Shown piece after piece: positions 1 to 7,744 of a stretch of DNA of 45,029 nucleotides. Below the pieces are notes generated by a model that had not been told where the DNA came from, searched no databases, and saw only the letters and a list, made by a program, of their open reading frames with translations. This DNA is from Gemmatimonadaceae bacterium (GTDB lineage: Bacteria > Gemmatimonadota > Gemmatimonadetes > Gemmatimonadales > Gemmatimonadaceae): contig JACVCD010000027.1 of assembly GCA_016742275.1 (NCBI GenBank), positions 1 through 45,029 of the forward strand, in the 5' to 3' direction. How positions within the stretch are numbered: the stretch's first letter is position 1; the number at the start of each line of letters is the position of its first letter. The translations under genes and the position numbers were made by a program.

Positions 1-2
1 CG

Positions 3-122
3 TTCACGCTGTCCTCGGCCCGACTTATTAGCCTACTCCCCGTCGTCGTGACGATTCTCGTCGCGACGATTCTTGTCGTACTTAGCACCCGGGAGTTGCG
101 TCGGACCGTCGCCATCAGGTGA
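3..122 (+). CDS. C-terminal end of a membrane protein (5' truncated by window edge)
   Basis: Reading from base 3 there is an open frame ending in TGA at 120-122. The visible 39 residues hold one strongly hydrophobic stretch (roughly residues 8-27, rich in V, L and I) followed by a short Arg-rich tail, the usual look of a last transmembrane helix with a cytoplasmic end. A good rho-independent terminator lies about 55 bases downstream on the same strand, which supports a real gene end. The family cannot be told from so little sequence; a transporter permease is one possibility among many. Confidence 0.5.
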   Translation, partial: FTLSSARLISLLPVVVTILVATILVVLSTRELRRTVAIR

Positions 123-177
123 CGCCCCCACGCCCCTCCCGAACTTCACGGGAGCGGCGGACTGGTCCACATGACTA

Positions 178-207
178 AAGCCCCTCCCACGGAGGGGCTT
201 CTTGTTT
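178..207 (+). terminator. Rho-independent terminator after the truncated membrane-protein gene
   Basis: A perfect 10-bp stem (178-187 with 191-200) with a 3-base loop is followed by a T-rich run (cttgttt). Nothing further that looks like a gene or site is visible from here to 411, where the next gene ends on the opposite strand. Confidence 0.75.
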
Positions 208-411
208 CGCGGCTATTCCGCAGAGGAAGTCATGTTGCTGCCTCAGCCATTTTCCCGTCGCACACGATCCCCGTCGCACGCGCACGCTGAGCCTGATGCC
301 ACAGGCTCACCATTCATCCTGCGCCCCACCAACACGCCCCATCGACCGGAGACCAGCGATCCGCGGGATTTCCGGGAGCAGGCCGATGGGGCGCCGTAAC
401 CCTGTGCCGAA

Positions 412-2169
412 CTACCGGCTCACTTTGAACTCAAACGGCTCCTGCAGCAGCTGCCGTACCGCCCGTCCATTCACCCGTGCCGGCGAGAAGCGCAGCGTCG
501 GCATGGCCTCGCGGACAGCCTTGGTGAAGTCTTCATGATCGCTCTTGAGTACACGAAGGCTTCCCGGCAACACCAGACCAGCGGAATCCACCACGAACTG
601 CGCGATCACGACTCCTTCGGTTCCCTGGTCGCGCAGCGTGGGGGGATACAACGGTCCTGGTGAATCCGGCAGGAGCTTGGCAGGCTGCTGCGTCTGAAAG
701 TCGAAGCTTGGCTTATCTGTCGCCGGTTTCGGCGCTTGCTGAGGAGTTGCTTGCGGAGCTGCTTGCGTAGTTGCCGGAGCACGCTGAACGCGCTTGAACG
801 GTACGGACGTTGTCACGGTGCCTGGCAACTCAAAGGAGAACGGCATTTGCACCAACTGACGCACGGGCCGACCGCCAATGAGCGCTGGATCGAATGCCAT
901 TGATGCAATGGCGGCGCGTACGGCTTCACTGAATTCTGCACCATCCGATCGCAGCACCTTGAATGTGGATGGCTCGACTTGCCCCGATTCGTCGACCACG
1001 AATTGTGCCAGCGTCACCCCCCGAACTCCGCGATCGCGCATTTCTTTCGGATAGCTCGGGCCCTTGCTCCCCGGCTTCATCGTCGCCGGCTTCTCGGTCT
1101 GAAAATCGAAGTACGTTGTTCCTGCTCGCACCAACGCCGGTCCACCGGCCGTATCGGCGCTGGCGACGCTTGCCACCAACGAATCCTTCGTTGCAGCGGG
1201 TGTTGCACTCGCCACCGGCGTGGCTGGTCCAGCCAAGTTGTTGGCGATGTGTCTCGAGCACGCGGCCGTTGCGGCGGCAGTGATCAACAGCACGGCCAGC
1301 GTACGCTTGGATATTGAGCGGGAATGCGGTGCAGTCATGGCATCAATTCTCTGGGCAAGTTGTGAAGACGAAGGCGCGAGCATCGGGGCAAAGCGTGCAG
1401 CTTGTCGATGATGCGCAATGAGCAGCAGCAGTCGAGCGTAGAGAGATTCTGAATCGGGGAGCGCGCGCAACGTGCGAGCATCGCAGTCGATCTCCATCGC
1501 CAATCGCATACGACGCGCCATCCACCACACGGCGGGATTCCACGGCATCAGTGTCGTAGCCACCACCGCCCCCCACACGAGGAACGGGTCACCCGCACGT
1601 CGATGTTCGAGCTCGTGCTGCAACACCAGTTGCTGCAACGTCGCGTCGAGCTCCCACACCCATTCAGGCATGACCAGCGAGCTGCGATGTAGACCAACCA
1701 CTGCCGGGCCAAGTGCGCGTGTTCGCAACACGGCAATGCCTTGCATGTCATGCGACACCGCGACCTTGCAGGCCTGTGCCAGCAAGCGATGGGCGCGCCA
1801 GGCACTGAGGGCGAGCAAGAGGGAGAGCAAGCCCCACACCACCAGCAATGCCATGCCAAACAGGACTGCGCGGTCGAGCGCTGGTTCGGTGCCCCCTGGC
1901 GCTTCCATGGCTGCGGTCATCGACACGACCGCGTCGCGTTGTGCGATAACCGTACCGATATCGCCGAGTGGTGTGGCCGTGCGGGTAAGCACGCACCACG
2001 CGACCACTGGCCACACCACCGCAATCGCAAGCGCAATCGACCAGACATGTCGCCGCGACTTCGACAGCGACACCAGCAACCATTCTGCGCTCCACGCGGC
2101 AGCGGCAATCAGTGATGCAAAGCCAACGGCTGTGAGCATCCAGAGGCCGATATTGACGGAGAAGCTCAT
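412..2169 (-). CDS. M56 (BlaR1/MecR1-type) membrane metallopeptidase fused to two TonB C-terminal domains
   Basis: 585 aa. The N-terminal half is the M56 membrane peptidase: hydrophobic segments near residues 5-32, 43-62 and 101-122, then the zinc motif HELEH at 185-189 and the following MEIDCDA element near 225-231. After another hydrophobic stretch near 290-305 and a Thr/Pro/Ala linker come two homologous copies of a TonB C-terminal-like domain (about 365-450 and 500-582), each with a YP..xRD.G..G pattern, FVVD.xG and a closing VRQL..PF.F. Known M56 proteins sense a signal and cleave a partner BlaI repressor; here blaI lies directly upstream with a 4-bp ATGA overlap, so the two are co-translated. 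The two C-terminal domains replace the penicillin-binding sensor of classical BlaR1, so the signal is probably not a beta-lactam (inference). Confidence 0.9.
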   Translation of the reverse strand: MSFSVNIGLWMLTAVGFASLIAAAAWSAEWLLVSLSKSRRHVWSIALAIAVVWPVVAWCVLTRTATPLGDIGTVIAQRDAVVSMTAAMEAPGGTEPALDRAVLFGMALLVVWGLLSLLLALSAWRAHRLLAQACKVAVSHDMQGIAVLRTRALGPAVVGLHRSSLVMPEWVWELDATLQQLVLQHELEHRRAGDPFLVWGAVVATTLMPWNPAVWWMARRMRLAMEIDCDARTLRALPDSESLYARLLLLIAHHRQAARFAPMLAPSSSQLAQRIDAMTAPHSRSISKRTLAVLLITAAATAACSRHIANNLAGPATPVASATPAATKDSLVASVASADTAGGPALVRAGTTYFDFQTEKPATMKPGSKGPSYPKEMRDRGVRGVTLAQFVVDESGQVEPSTFKVLRSDGAEFSEAVRAAIASMAFDPALIGGRPVRQLVQMPFSFELPGTVTTSVPFKRVQRAPATTQAAPQATPQQAPKPATDKPSFDFQTQQPAKLLPDSPGPLYPPTLRDQGTEGVVIAQFVVDSAGLVLPGSLRVLKSDHEDFTKAVREAMPTLRFSPARVNGRAVRQLLQEPFEFKVSR

Positions 2170-2561
2170 GGATTCTTCCGCGTAGCACCTTTGGACTTGG
2201 CCGCTTTGTTCGACAGTCGCGCCGCGAGTTCCTTGAGCTCTTCGGGCGACACGCCATCATCGTCCACGAGTTGCGCGATGAGCGCCTGCGGCGAACCCTC
2301 GAAGAAACTGCCAAGCAATCGGGACAACGCACTGCGCTGCGCCGTCTGTCGTTCGACCAGAGGGAAATAGCGGTGTGCCCTCCCCTCTTCTTCGCGCCGC
2401 ACGAACCGCTTGACCTCAAGATTCCGCAGAATCGTGAGGATCGTGGTGTACGCCAGCGGTTCACCCACCCGATCGCGCACTTCATTGACCGTACCGGAGC
2501 CCAGGCTCCAGAGCGCGACCATCACATCCAGTTCTCGTTCGCCGAGCGAGGCATCGGTCAT
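2166..2561 (-). CDS. blaI: BlaI/MecI-family transcriptional repressor
   Basis: 131 aa, normal length for the family. The N-terminal winged helix includes LGERELDVMVALWSLGSGTV and the recognition-helix region LAYTTILTILRNLE; the C-terminal part is the dimerisation helix region, ending in a Lys-rich tail. The start has a GGAG ribosome site about 5 bases upstream. In this family the dimer binds a TACA/TGTA palindrome and is inactivated by its M56 partner, which is the next gene. A 14-bp palindrome overlapping a good promoter just upstream suggests self-repression. Beta-lactam resistance should not be assumed, since no beta-lactamase or PBP gene is nearby. Confidence 0.93.
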   Translation of the reverse strand: MTDASLGERELDVMVALWSLGSGTVNEVRDRVGEPLAYTTILTILRNLEVKRFVRREEEGRAHRYFPLVERQTAQRSALSRLLGSFFEGSPQALIAQLVDDDGVSPEELKELAARLSNKAAKSKGATRKNP

Positions 2562-2596
2562 GGGGACTCCAGATTGGTGACAGCTATCTACTAACT

Positions 2597-2610
2597 ACAT
2601 AGTACTATGT
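2597..2610. promoter_or_regulatory. BlaI-type operator palindrome
   Basis: Perfect 14-bp palindrome ACATAGTACTATGT, within a slightly longer TACA...TGTG context as in known BlaI/MecI boxes. It covers the -10 element, so a bound repressor would block RNA polymerase; the assignment to BlaI is inferred from position and symmetry. Confidence 0.7.
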
Positions 2611-2632
2611 GAATACGAGCAGAATCTGTCAA
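2604..2632 (-). promoter_or_regulatory. Sigma-70-type promoter of the blaI-M56 operon
   Basis: On the minus strand a perfect -35 TTGACA (2632-2627) is followed after exactly 17 bases by CATAGT (2609-2604), a 4/6 match to the -10 consensus. It lies about 45 bases upstream of the blaI start codon. Confidence 0.7.
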
Positions 2633-2653
2633 TAGCCGCATTCGAACGACGAA

Positions 2654-2681
2654 GCGGGCGATGTCCATGGACACCGCCCGC
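2654..2681 (-). terminator. Hairpin terminator downstream of the secreted hypothetical gene
   Basis: Two 14-base arms (2654-2667 and 2668-2681) pair with a single mismatch. On the minus strand the hairpin follows the stop codon at 2711 and is trailed by a moderately T-rich stretch. It also insulates the blaI promoter just beyond. Confidence 0.55.
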
Positions 2682-2710
2682 TATTCATGCCGTTCTGTCG
2701 AACCGACCTC

Positions 2711-3445
2711 TCAACGCCGATCGCATGGCCAGCGCCGCAGCGCAGGCACTGGGGTTGATGGCGGAACGTCGCGAGAAGCGGCCGAGCGCCTGATTATGGC
2801 ACTTTCGATATCGGCCCGAATGGCCGTGTTGAGATAGCGATCGAATGTGCGTGGCGCACGGGACAGTCGTCTCACGGAATCGGCGCCAAACATGAGATAC
2901 GTCGTGGTGTCGACCGGTGGCGCAGCCTCACACCCCATGATGTAGCGAATCGTGTCGCCGATCTGGACGATGCGGGTGTTCGCACGGAAGGCGTACTCAT
3001 GCGATGCACTTGGCGATTCGGGCATCGTCGGTCTCGTCACGTATGCGCTAGTCATTTCGCGAGTGCGCTCCATGCGCATGGCAAGAAGAATCGCCTGCCC
3101 ATCAATATCGACGATGGGCATTGGGACTGCGCGAAAGGAACCATCCGTTGGCGATCGAGTGGCGGTGCCCTGTGTATCGAATGTGCGATGATCGATCACC
3201 CTCGCCGAGTCGCCATTTTGCACGTACGTCGTGAGCGTTCGGCGTTGTCCATTGAGCGAATACGTGCGCTCCAATGTGTCGCCCTTGAATACGGAACGTG
3301 TCATGGTGGTATCGCGTCGGCGCCAGATCGTGTCGCCACTGATGCGATACTCGACGCCACCGCTGGTGGCGATGGACTGCGCCGGTAGTGGGGTTGTCGC
3401 AGTCAGGACCACAACGGCAGCACTGATGATTGAACGAGAGCGCAT
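2711..3445 (-). CDS. Hypothetical secreted protein
   Basis: 244 aa. I chose the ATG at 3445 because it has an AAGGAG ribosome site 7 bases upstream and opens directly into a signal peptide: MRSRS, then a hydrophobic AAVVVLTATTPLPAQS with an Ala-rich cleavage site near residue 22. The mature part is rich in Thr, Arg and Asp, with phrases such as GDTIWRRRDTT and GDTLERTYSLNGQRRTL suggesting beta structure. No domain is recognised. It stands alone between the tRNA-Gly terminator and its own terminator, so it is probably monocistronic. Confidence 0.75.
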   Translation of the reverse strand: MRSRSIISAAVVVLTATTPLPAQSIATSGGVEYRISGDTIWRRRDTTMTRSVFKGDTLERTYSLNGQRRTLTTYVQNGDSARVIDHRTFDTQGTATRSPTDGSFRAVPMPIVDIDGQAILLAMRMERTREMTSAYVTRPTMPESPSASHEYAFRANTRIVQIGDTIRYIMGCEAAPPVDTTTYLMFGADSVRRLSRAPRTFDRYLNTAIRADIESAIIRRSAASRDVPPSTPVPALRRWPCDRR

Positions 3446-3550
3446 ACGGTGCTCCTTGGCGAAGAGAATCGGACGCATTGTCCTGCTTTCCTCTTTCAAT
3501 TGGGGGCAAGCGGTACGTGCCGTCAATACCACCGGCTGTCCCCAAAGCAA

Positions 3551-3584
3551 AACGCGGAGCGCTCGTGAATGAGCGCTCCGCGTT
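3551..3584 (-). terminator. Strong terminator after tRNA-Gly
   Basis: A perfect 14-bp stem (3551-3564 with 3571-3584) with a 6-base loop sits 15 bases beyond the 3' end of tRNA-Gly on the minus strand and is followed by TTGCTTT. It separates the tRNA from the secreted-protein gene. Confidence 0.75.
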
Positions 3585-3598
3585 CCGGGATTAAAAAG

Positions 3599-3671
<73 letters not shown>

Positions 3672-3738
3672 GTCCTATCAACCTACTGCGCCAATCCGGT
3701 CCCGGTAAAGGGCTCCAGTGAAGGGCTCCATCCAAGGC

Positions 3739-4452
3739 TTACTGTGGCCGCACGCGCGCCTGAAACGACAACGATGAGCCATTCGCCAGCCGCGCGGTAA
3801 TGGCCACCGTCGACACCGTCGCCGGCGCAGTGAGCTGTACCGACGCAATCCCTGCGCTATTCGTCAGCGTCGTGTCGGAAGTGAGCGTCCCCGCCGATGC
3901 CTGCCACCGCACCGGTTCGTTGGGCACCGGGTTCAAATACATATCCTGCGCCCGCACCTGAAACGGTGCAGAGATCGTTCCCGCCAACAACTCCTGATTG
4001 TCGCCATCAATGAGTTCAAACGTTGTCGGCGACAATGCGCGCGCCGTTGCCGTGATGCGAATGGTGTCAACGGCGGAAATGGCGGCCAAAAGAATCTGTG
4101 TTCCGGCTGTGCGCCCCATCACCCATGATGTGGTCGCCTTGCCGAGCGTGTCGGTCGTTGTAGACGTGAGTCCAACAGTTCCGCCGCCACTCCGCACAGC
4201 CCACAACACAACGGCGCCAGGCAACAGCTGGCCATCCTGATCACGCACCGTGACGCTCGCCAATGTTGGCAATGCCGCTCCAACATTCGCGGTCTGCCCA
4301 TCGACTCCGGCATTCACCACGATGGTGGTGGGAATACGACTGTCAGGCGCGGACTCGGTAGTGGAGTTGCAGGCTGCAAGCAGTACACTCGTCACAACGA
4401 TTGACGAGACGCCGAACGTACGCAGCGCAGAAAAACGAGGGGATGACAACAC
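3739..4452 (-). CDS. Ig-like (invasin/BIg-1-type) repeat lipoprotein
   Basis: About 237 aa from a GTG at 4452, chosen because it has a GGAG site 8 bases upstream and gives a compact lipoprotein signal (LSSPRFSALRTFGVSSIVV, then lipobox LAAC); an ATG at 4533 in the same frame would add 27 residues. After the Cys come two Ig-like repeats in the style of invasin/intimin Big-1 domains: DGQTANVGAALPTLASVTVRD near the start and a second repeat with FQVRAQDMYLNPVPNEPVRW, TSDTTLTNSAGIASVQLTAP. Such domains are structural spacers or adhesion modules of the outer membrane or surface. The gene sits between two tRNA units on the same strand. The exact role is unknown. Confidence 0.8.
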   Translation of the reverse strand: MLSSPRFSALRTFGVSSIVVTSVLLAACNSTTESAPDSRIPTTIVVNAGVDGQTANVGAALPTLASVTVRDQDGQLLPGAVVLWAVRSGGGTVGLTSTTTDTLGKATTSWVMGRTAGTQILLAAISAVDTIRITATARALSPTTFELIDGDNQELLAGTISAPFQVRAQDMYLNPVPNEPVRWQASAGTLTSDTTLTNSAGIASVQLTAPATVSTVAITARLANGSSLSFQARVRPQ

Positions 4453-4651
4453 AGCAGCTACTCCGATTGCGTTGACGAGCGAGAGGGAGAGAAGTCCCCG
4501 TTCCGCGGAAAGAAACACGCAGTGCGATACCATTCCCTACCCATGCAATGCATGCCATGTGACCATATATTCGAATGATACGCCGCAAATACAAAACGCG
4601 GCCGCTCTCACAATCGAGAACAACCGCGCTTGAAGAAACCGAAACAACAAG

Positions 4652-4723
4652 AGCCACAGATCGGGATTGAACCGATGACCGCCCGATTACGAATCGGGTG
4701 CTCTACCACTGAGCTACTGTGGC
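4652..4723 (-). tRNA. tRNA-Thr (anticodon CGT)
   Basis: 72 nt; acceptor GCCACAG/CTGTGGC, anticodon stem CCCGA/TCGGG around TTCGTAA. Last member of the seven-tRNA cluster. Confidence 0.95.
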
Positions 4724-4751
4724 ACAACTACACCTGCAAATGACTGAGGTA

Positions 4752-4833
4752 TGCTCTGGCGCGGACTCGAACCGCGACGCCTTGCGGCACCGCCCCCTCA
4801 AGACGGCGTGTCTACCAATTTCACCACCAGAGC
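4752..4833 (-). tRNA. tRNA-Leu (anticodon GAG)
   Basis: 82 nt with a long variable arm typical of tRNA-Leu; acceptor GCTCTGG/CCAGAGC; loop TTGAGGG gives anticodon GAG. Confidence 0.95.
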
Positions 4834-4892
4834 AAACACAATCCCGTTGCTCCGAGACTGCGGACCTGCAACCTGCTGAGCCCGTACTACGA

Positions 4893-4966
4893 CGGGAGCG
4901 ACGGGGCTCGAACCCGCGACCTCTCGAGTGACAGTCGAGTGCTCTAACCAGCTGAGCTACGCCCCC
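4893..4966 (-). tRNA. tRNA-Asp (anticodon GTC)
   Basis: 74 nt; acceptor GGGGGCG/CGCTCCC with one G-T pair; anticodon stem CTCGA/TCGAG around CTGTCAC. Confidence 0.95.
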
Positions 4967-4995
4967 CAACTACAACCAACACCTGCAACCTTCAA

Positions 4996-5067
4996 TAGCT
5001 CCAACGGGAATCGAACCCGTCTCTCGACCTTGAAAGGGTCGCGTCCTAACCGATAGACGATGGAGCC
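4996..5067 (-). tRNA. tRNA-Glu (anticodon TTC)
   Basis: 72 nt; anticodon stem CGACC/GGTCG around CTTTCAA. The first acceptor pair is a G-T wobble. Confidence 0.95.
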
Positions 5068-5108
5068 GTTGTCTGTCCATCAACCATCTCACCTACGATC
5101 CTGCATCA

Positions 5109-5181
5109 TAGCGGTAACGGGATTCGAACCCGTGTTCCAGCCTTGAGAGGGCCGTGTCCTAGTCCCCTAGACGATACCGCC
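5109..5181 (-). tRNA. tRNA-Glu (anticodon CTC)
   Basis: 73 nt; loop CTCTCAA gives anticodon CTC, the second Glu isoacceptor directly upstream of Glu-TTC. The shared G-T first acceptor pair and overall similarity suggest origin by local duplication. Confidence 0.95.
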
Positions 5182-5200
5182 GTACGCAAACTGTGCTCTA

Positions 5201-5273
5201 CAGGCCCGGAGGGAATCGAACCCCCAACCGCCGGTTTTGGAGACCGGTGCTCTACCAATTGAGCTACGGACCT
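5201..5273 (-). tRNA. tRNA-Trp (anticodon CCA)
   Basis: 73 nt; acceptor AGGTCCG/CGGGCCT; anticodon stem CCGGT/ACCGG around CTCCAAA. Confidence 0.95.
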
Positions 5274-5322
5274 CCGGAGAGCGGCGTTGGTGATATCTGC
5301 GCTGCTCGCCAGTGTGACTCAG

Positions 5323-5397
5323 GGTGACCGACGGGAATCGAACCCGCAACCCCCGGAACCACAATCCGGTGCTCTAACCGATTGAGCTACGGCCACC
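5323..5397 (-). tRNA. tRNA-His (anticodon GTG)
   Basis: 75 nt including the encoded G at position -1 that faces C73, the identity element of bacterial tRNA-His. Acceptor GTGGCCG/CGGTCAC, anticodon stem CCGGA/TCCGG around TTGTGGT. First tRNA of the cluster, so the operon promoter should lie upstream of 5397 on the minus strand; I see no convincing -35/-10 pair there. Confidence 0.95.
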
Positions 5398-5512
5398 ATG
5401 ACGAGGGCGTGTTGACCACCACTCGTACTTCCCGCCGGTGCCCGACCGAACCAACCGGTCGCGTTCCACAGGAGACGCCAAGGCTAACCGGTCGCAGCAC
5501 GGAATTCAAGCG

Positions 5513-5553
5513 GGGGCGAACTCATCGGCGAAGTTTTTTTCGCTATTCGCCCC
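5513..5553 (-). terminator. Nested hairpin downstream of efp, probable terminator
   Basis: Outer 8-bp arms (5513-5520 with 5546-5553) enclose an inner GCGAA/TTCGC hairpin with a run of seven T on the plus strand. It begins 12 bases beyond the efp stop on the minus strand. Confidence 0.45.
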
Positions 5554-5565
5554 AACCTGCTGCGA

Positions 5566-6132
5566 TCAATCCTTCGCGCGGTCGAGATACTCGCCCGTGT
5601 TCGGATTGACACGCACACGCGTGCCCTGCTCCACGAATTCCGGCACGTTCACCGTCACGCCGTTTTCGAGCTTGGCCGGCTTCGATGACGCTGTCTTCGT
5701 CGCGCCACGCACCACCGGGGCCGTGTCCACGATCTCGAAGACCATCGAGTTCGGAAGCTGAATGCCAATCGGGCGACCGTTGTAGTACTCGGCCAGAATC
5801 TTGAGGCCCGGCTGCATCCACGGCGCCGAATCACCCAACGATTCTTCGTCGAGTTCGATCTGGTCGTAGTTCTCGGCGTTCATGAAGTGGTACGAATCAC
5901 CACCCTGATACATGAACTCGAGTTCGTGCGTTTCCATGTCCGCCTTCACGATCGTATCGGCTGCGCGGAAACGATGCTCGAAGCTCGAACCGGTACGCAG
6001 GTTCTTGAGCTTCGCCTGCACCATCGCGCGCAAGTTACCCGGCGTGTGATGACGGAATTCGACGACGCGGCACGGATCCCCTTCAAACACCAGGACCATG
6101 CCACGACGGATTTGCGTTGCGGAGAATGCCAT
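5566..6132 (-). CDS. efp: Translation elongation factor P (Asn at the modification position)
   Basis: 188 aa, the normal EF-P length, starting at MAFSATQIRRGMVL (an in-frame upstream extension to 6210 is not conserved EF-P sequence). It has the KOW-like N-terminal domain followed by two OB domains, ending with the typical VRVNPNTGEYLDRAKD. EF-P binds ribosomes stalled at polyproline and promotes peptide-bond formation. The loop that carries the modified residue (Lys34 in E. coli within PGKGQ, Arg32 in Pseudomonas) reads TPGNLRA here, placing Asn33 at the tip. Neither EpmA-type lysylation nor EarP-type rhamnosylation can act on this residue. The gene lies upstream of the tRNA cluster on the same strand, separated from it by a nested hairpin. 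Confidence 0.96.
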   Translation of the reverse strand: MAFSATQIRRGMVLVFEGDPCRVVEFRHHTPGNLRAMVQAKLKNLRTGSSFEHRFRAADTIVKADMETHELEFMYQGGDSYHFMNAENYDQIELDEESLGDSAPWMQPGLKILAEYYNGRPIGIQLPNSMVFEIVDTAPVVRGATKTASSKPAKLENGVTVNVPEFVEQGTRVRVNPNTGEYLDRAKD

Positions 6133-6246
6133 ATCTGTGACCTGCGAGCAGGTTGACGTGCAGCGTGATATACGAAAATCAGCCCGGAAACCGGTGCAGC
6201 CTCGAAACATAGACCCGATTGGGCCCCGTGGGTAGGCCCCAGAGCC

Positions 6247-7038
6247 TCAGTTCGGCGGCAGCAGCGGCTTGAGCCCATCCCACATCGTCGCCGCCACCCG
6301 CCGAGCCCCTTCCTGGTTGGGGTGGATACCGTCGCCCTGGTTGAGAGTCGCCACGCCGGCCACCCCTTCCAGCAGAAATGGCAGCAGCGGTACCCCCTTG
6401 TCCTTGGCCGCCCGCCCATAGGCGTCATGAAAGGCCAGGGTGTACTTGGGCCCGAGATTGGTCGGCGCCTCCATCTGCACCAACGCGACCTTGGTCGAGG
6501 GCTGATACGTCCGCACACTGTCGACCAGGCGAATCAGGTTGGCGTACGTGGAGTCAGGGTCCACCCCGCGCAGACCATCATTCGCCCCCACTTCCAGCAG
6601 CACGACATCGGCTGGCTGGTCGAGTACCCATGCGGCCCGCCGCAGTGCACCGGCCGACGTTTCGCCGCTCAATCCCGCGTTCACGATGCGCACGGGCACA
6701 CCAGCGGAGTCGGCCAGTTGCTGCATAACCGCCGGATAGGCCTTTTCAGGGTCCAATCCAAGCCCCGCCGTCAGGCTGGTTCCCAGAATGATCACGCGCG
6801 GCGTCCGGTCTGACACGCCGGACCGCTCTTTTGCGGGATCCGGTGTATTCTCCGCGACGTTGGCCGTCGCTGAATCTCCTGCGACACGGCCACCGTTGGT
6901 GCCATTACCACCCTGACCGCAGGCCATCATCGCGCTCAGGATCATCATGGCCACCACCACGTGGCTCGTTGCACGACGGCGACGGCCCGACTCTTCGTCG
7001 TACTGGCGTCGCTCTTCTCCCTTCGCTTGCACTCGCAT
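6247..7038 (-). CDS. tesA: SGNH/GDSL lysophospholipase-type hydrolase (TesA-like), lipoprotein
   Basis: 263 aa from ATG 7038 (an in-frame start at 7062 is possible). An Arg-rich N-terminus leads into a hydrophobic stretch and a lipobox MMAC, so the enzyme is probably lipid-anchored. After a Gly/Thr/Asn linker, the SGNH blocks are in order: GTSLTAGLG (block I, Ser nucleophile), NAGLSGETS (block II), GANDGLRG (block III, GxND) and DGIHPNQEG (block V, Asp/His). TesA-type enzymes hydrolyse acyl esters and thioesters in the periplasm. It is divergent from the YbbA/YbbP transporter genes, as tesA is in E. coli. Its ATG shares bases with the ybbA ATG on the other strand. The replacement of GDS by GTS in block I keeps the catalytic Ser. 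Confidence 0.9.
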   Translation of the reverse strand: MRVQAKGEERRQYDEESGRRRRATSHVVVAMMILSAMMACGQGGNGTNGGRVAGDSATANVAENTPDPAKERSGVSDRTPRVIILGTSLTAGLGLDPEKAYPAVMQQLADSAGVPVRIVNAGLSGETSAGALRRAAWVLDQPADVVLLEVGANDGLRGVDPDSTYANLIRLVDSVRTYQPSTKVALVQMEAPTNLGPKYTLAFHDAYGRAAKDKGVPLLPFLLEGVAGVATLNQGDGIHPNQEGARRVAATMWDGLKPLLPPN

Positions 7039-7744
7039 GCTCGTTGCTCGTGGGTTGACCAAGGAATATCAGTCCGGAACACAGCGCCTGACGGTGCTGC
7101 GTGATGTCTCATTCGACGTCCCCGCCGGCGCCTTCGTGTCCATCGTTGGCCCGTCAGGAAGCGGGAAGACCACCCTGCTCGGCCTGCTCGCTGGACTCGA
7201 TACCCCGTCGCACGGTTCGGTTGCCCTCGACGGCACGGATTTCTCGTCGCTCGACGAGGACGCCCGTGCGCGATTGCGTGGGGAGAAAGTTGGATTCGTG
7301 TTCCAAAGCTTTCAATTGATCCCGACGCTGACCGCACTGGAAAATGTGCAGGTGCCGCTCGAACTCTCGGGACGTGTACCGCTGCGTGAGGCTGGAGCCC
7401 GTGCGCGCGACCTGCTCACCCGCGTCGGACTCGGCGATCGTACCCATCACTTCCCGCAGCAGCTTTCGGGTGGTGAGCAACAGCGCGTGGCACTCGCCCG
7501 CGCCTTTGTCAACGAGCCGCGCATTCTCTTTGCCGACGAGCCCACCGGAAATCTCGACGGCACCACCGGTGAGCGCATCGTCGAACTGCTGCAATCGCTC
7601 AATCGCGAAAGTGGTTGTACCATCGTGCTCGTCACCCATGATCCGTCGCTGGCCGCGCGCACGCAGCGCACCATTCGACTACGCGATGGCGTGATCGTGG
7701 AAGACGTGTACCACGAGCCCCGTCTCGAAACGGCCACGCCATGA
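7037..7744 (+). CDS. ybbA: ABC transporter ATPase, YbbA/LolD-type
   Basis: About 235 aa starting MLVARGLTKEY, where ABC ATPases of this group usually start. Walker A GPSGSGKTT at about 38-46, Q-loop in FVFQSFQLIPTLTALENV, signature LSGGEQQRVALARA, Walker B ILFADEP, D-loop GNLDG and H-loop VTHD are all intact. It belongs to the MacB/LolD branch that partners with FtsX-like permeases, and the next gene is such a permease with a 4-bp ATGA overlap. In E. coli the same pair flanks tesA divergently. The substrate of YbbAP systems is not firmly settled; a role in lipid or hydrophobic compound export is likely. No clear ribosome site precedes the start. Confidence 0.92.
   Translation: MLVARGLTKEYQSGTQRLTVLRDVSFDVPAGAFVSIVGPSGSGKTTLLGLLAGLDTPSHGSVALDGTDFSSLDEDARARLRGEKVGFVFQSFQLIPTLTALENVQVPLELSGRVPLREAGARARDLLTRVGLGDRTHHFPQQLSGGEQQRVALARAFVNEPRILFADEPTGNLDGTTGERIVELLQSLNRESGCTIVLVTHDPSLAARTQRTIRLRDGVIVEDVYHEPRLETATP

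Noticed and set aside
1748-2485. 245-residue minus-strand frame overlapping blaI and the M56 gene
   Set aside because: Out-of-frame shadow on the same strand; Arg/Ser/Cys-rich without domain similarity.
2166-2561. Beta-lactam resistance locus
   Set aside because: BlaI and M56 families are used by many non-resistance systems; no beta-lactamase or PBP2a gene is nearby and the penicillin-sensor domain is absent.
4703-5364. Short open frames across the tRNA cluster
   Set aside because: They read through well-formed tRNA genes; phrases such as GGVAQLVRALDCHSRGRGFEPRRS are the known false proteins produced by translating tRNAs.
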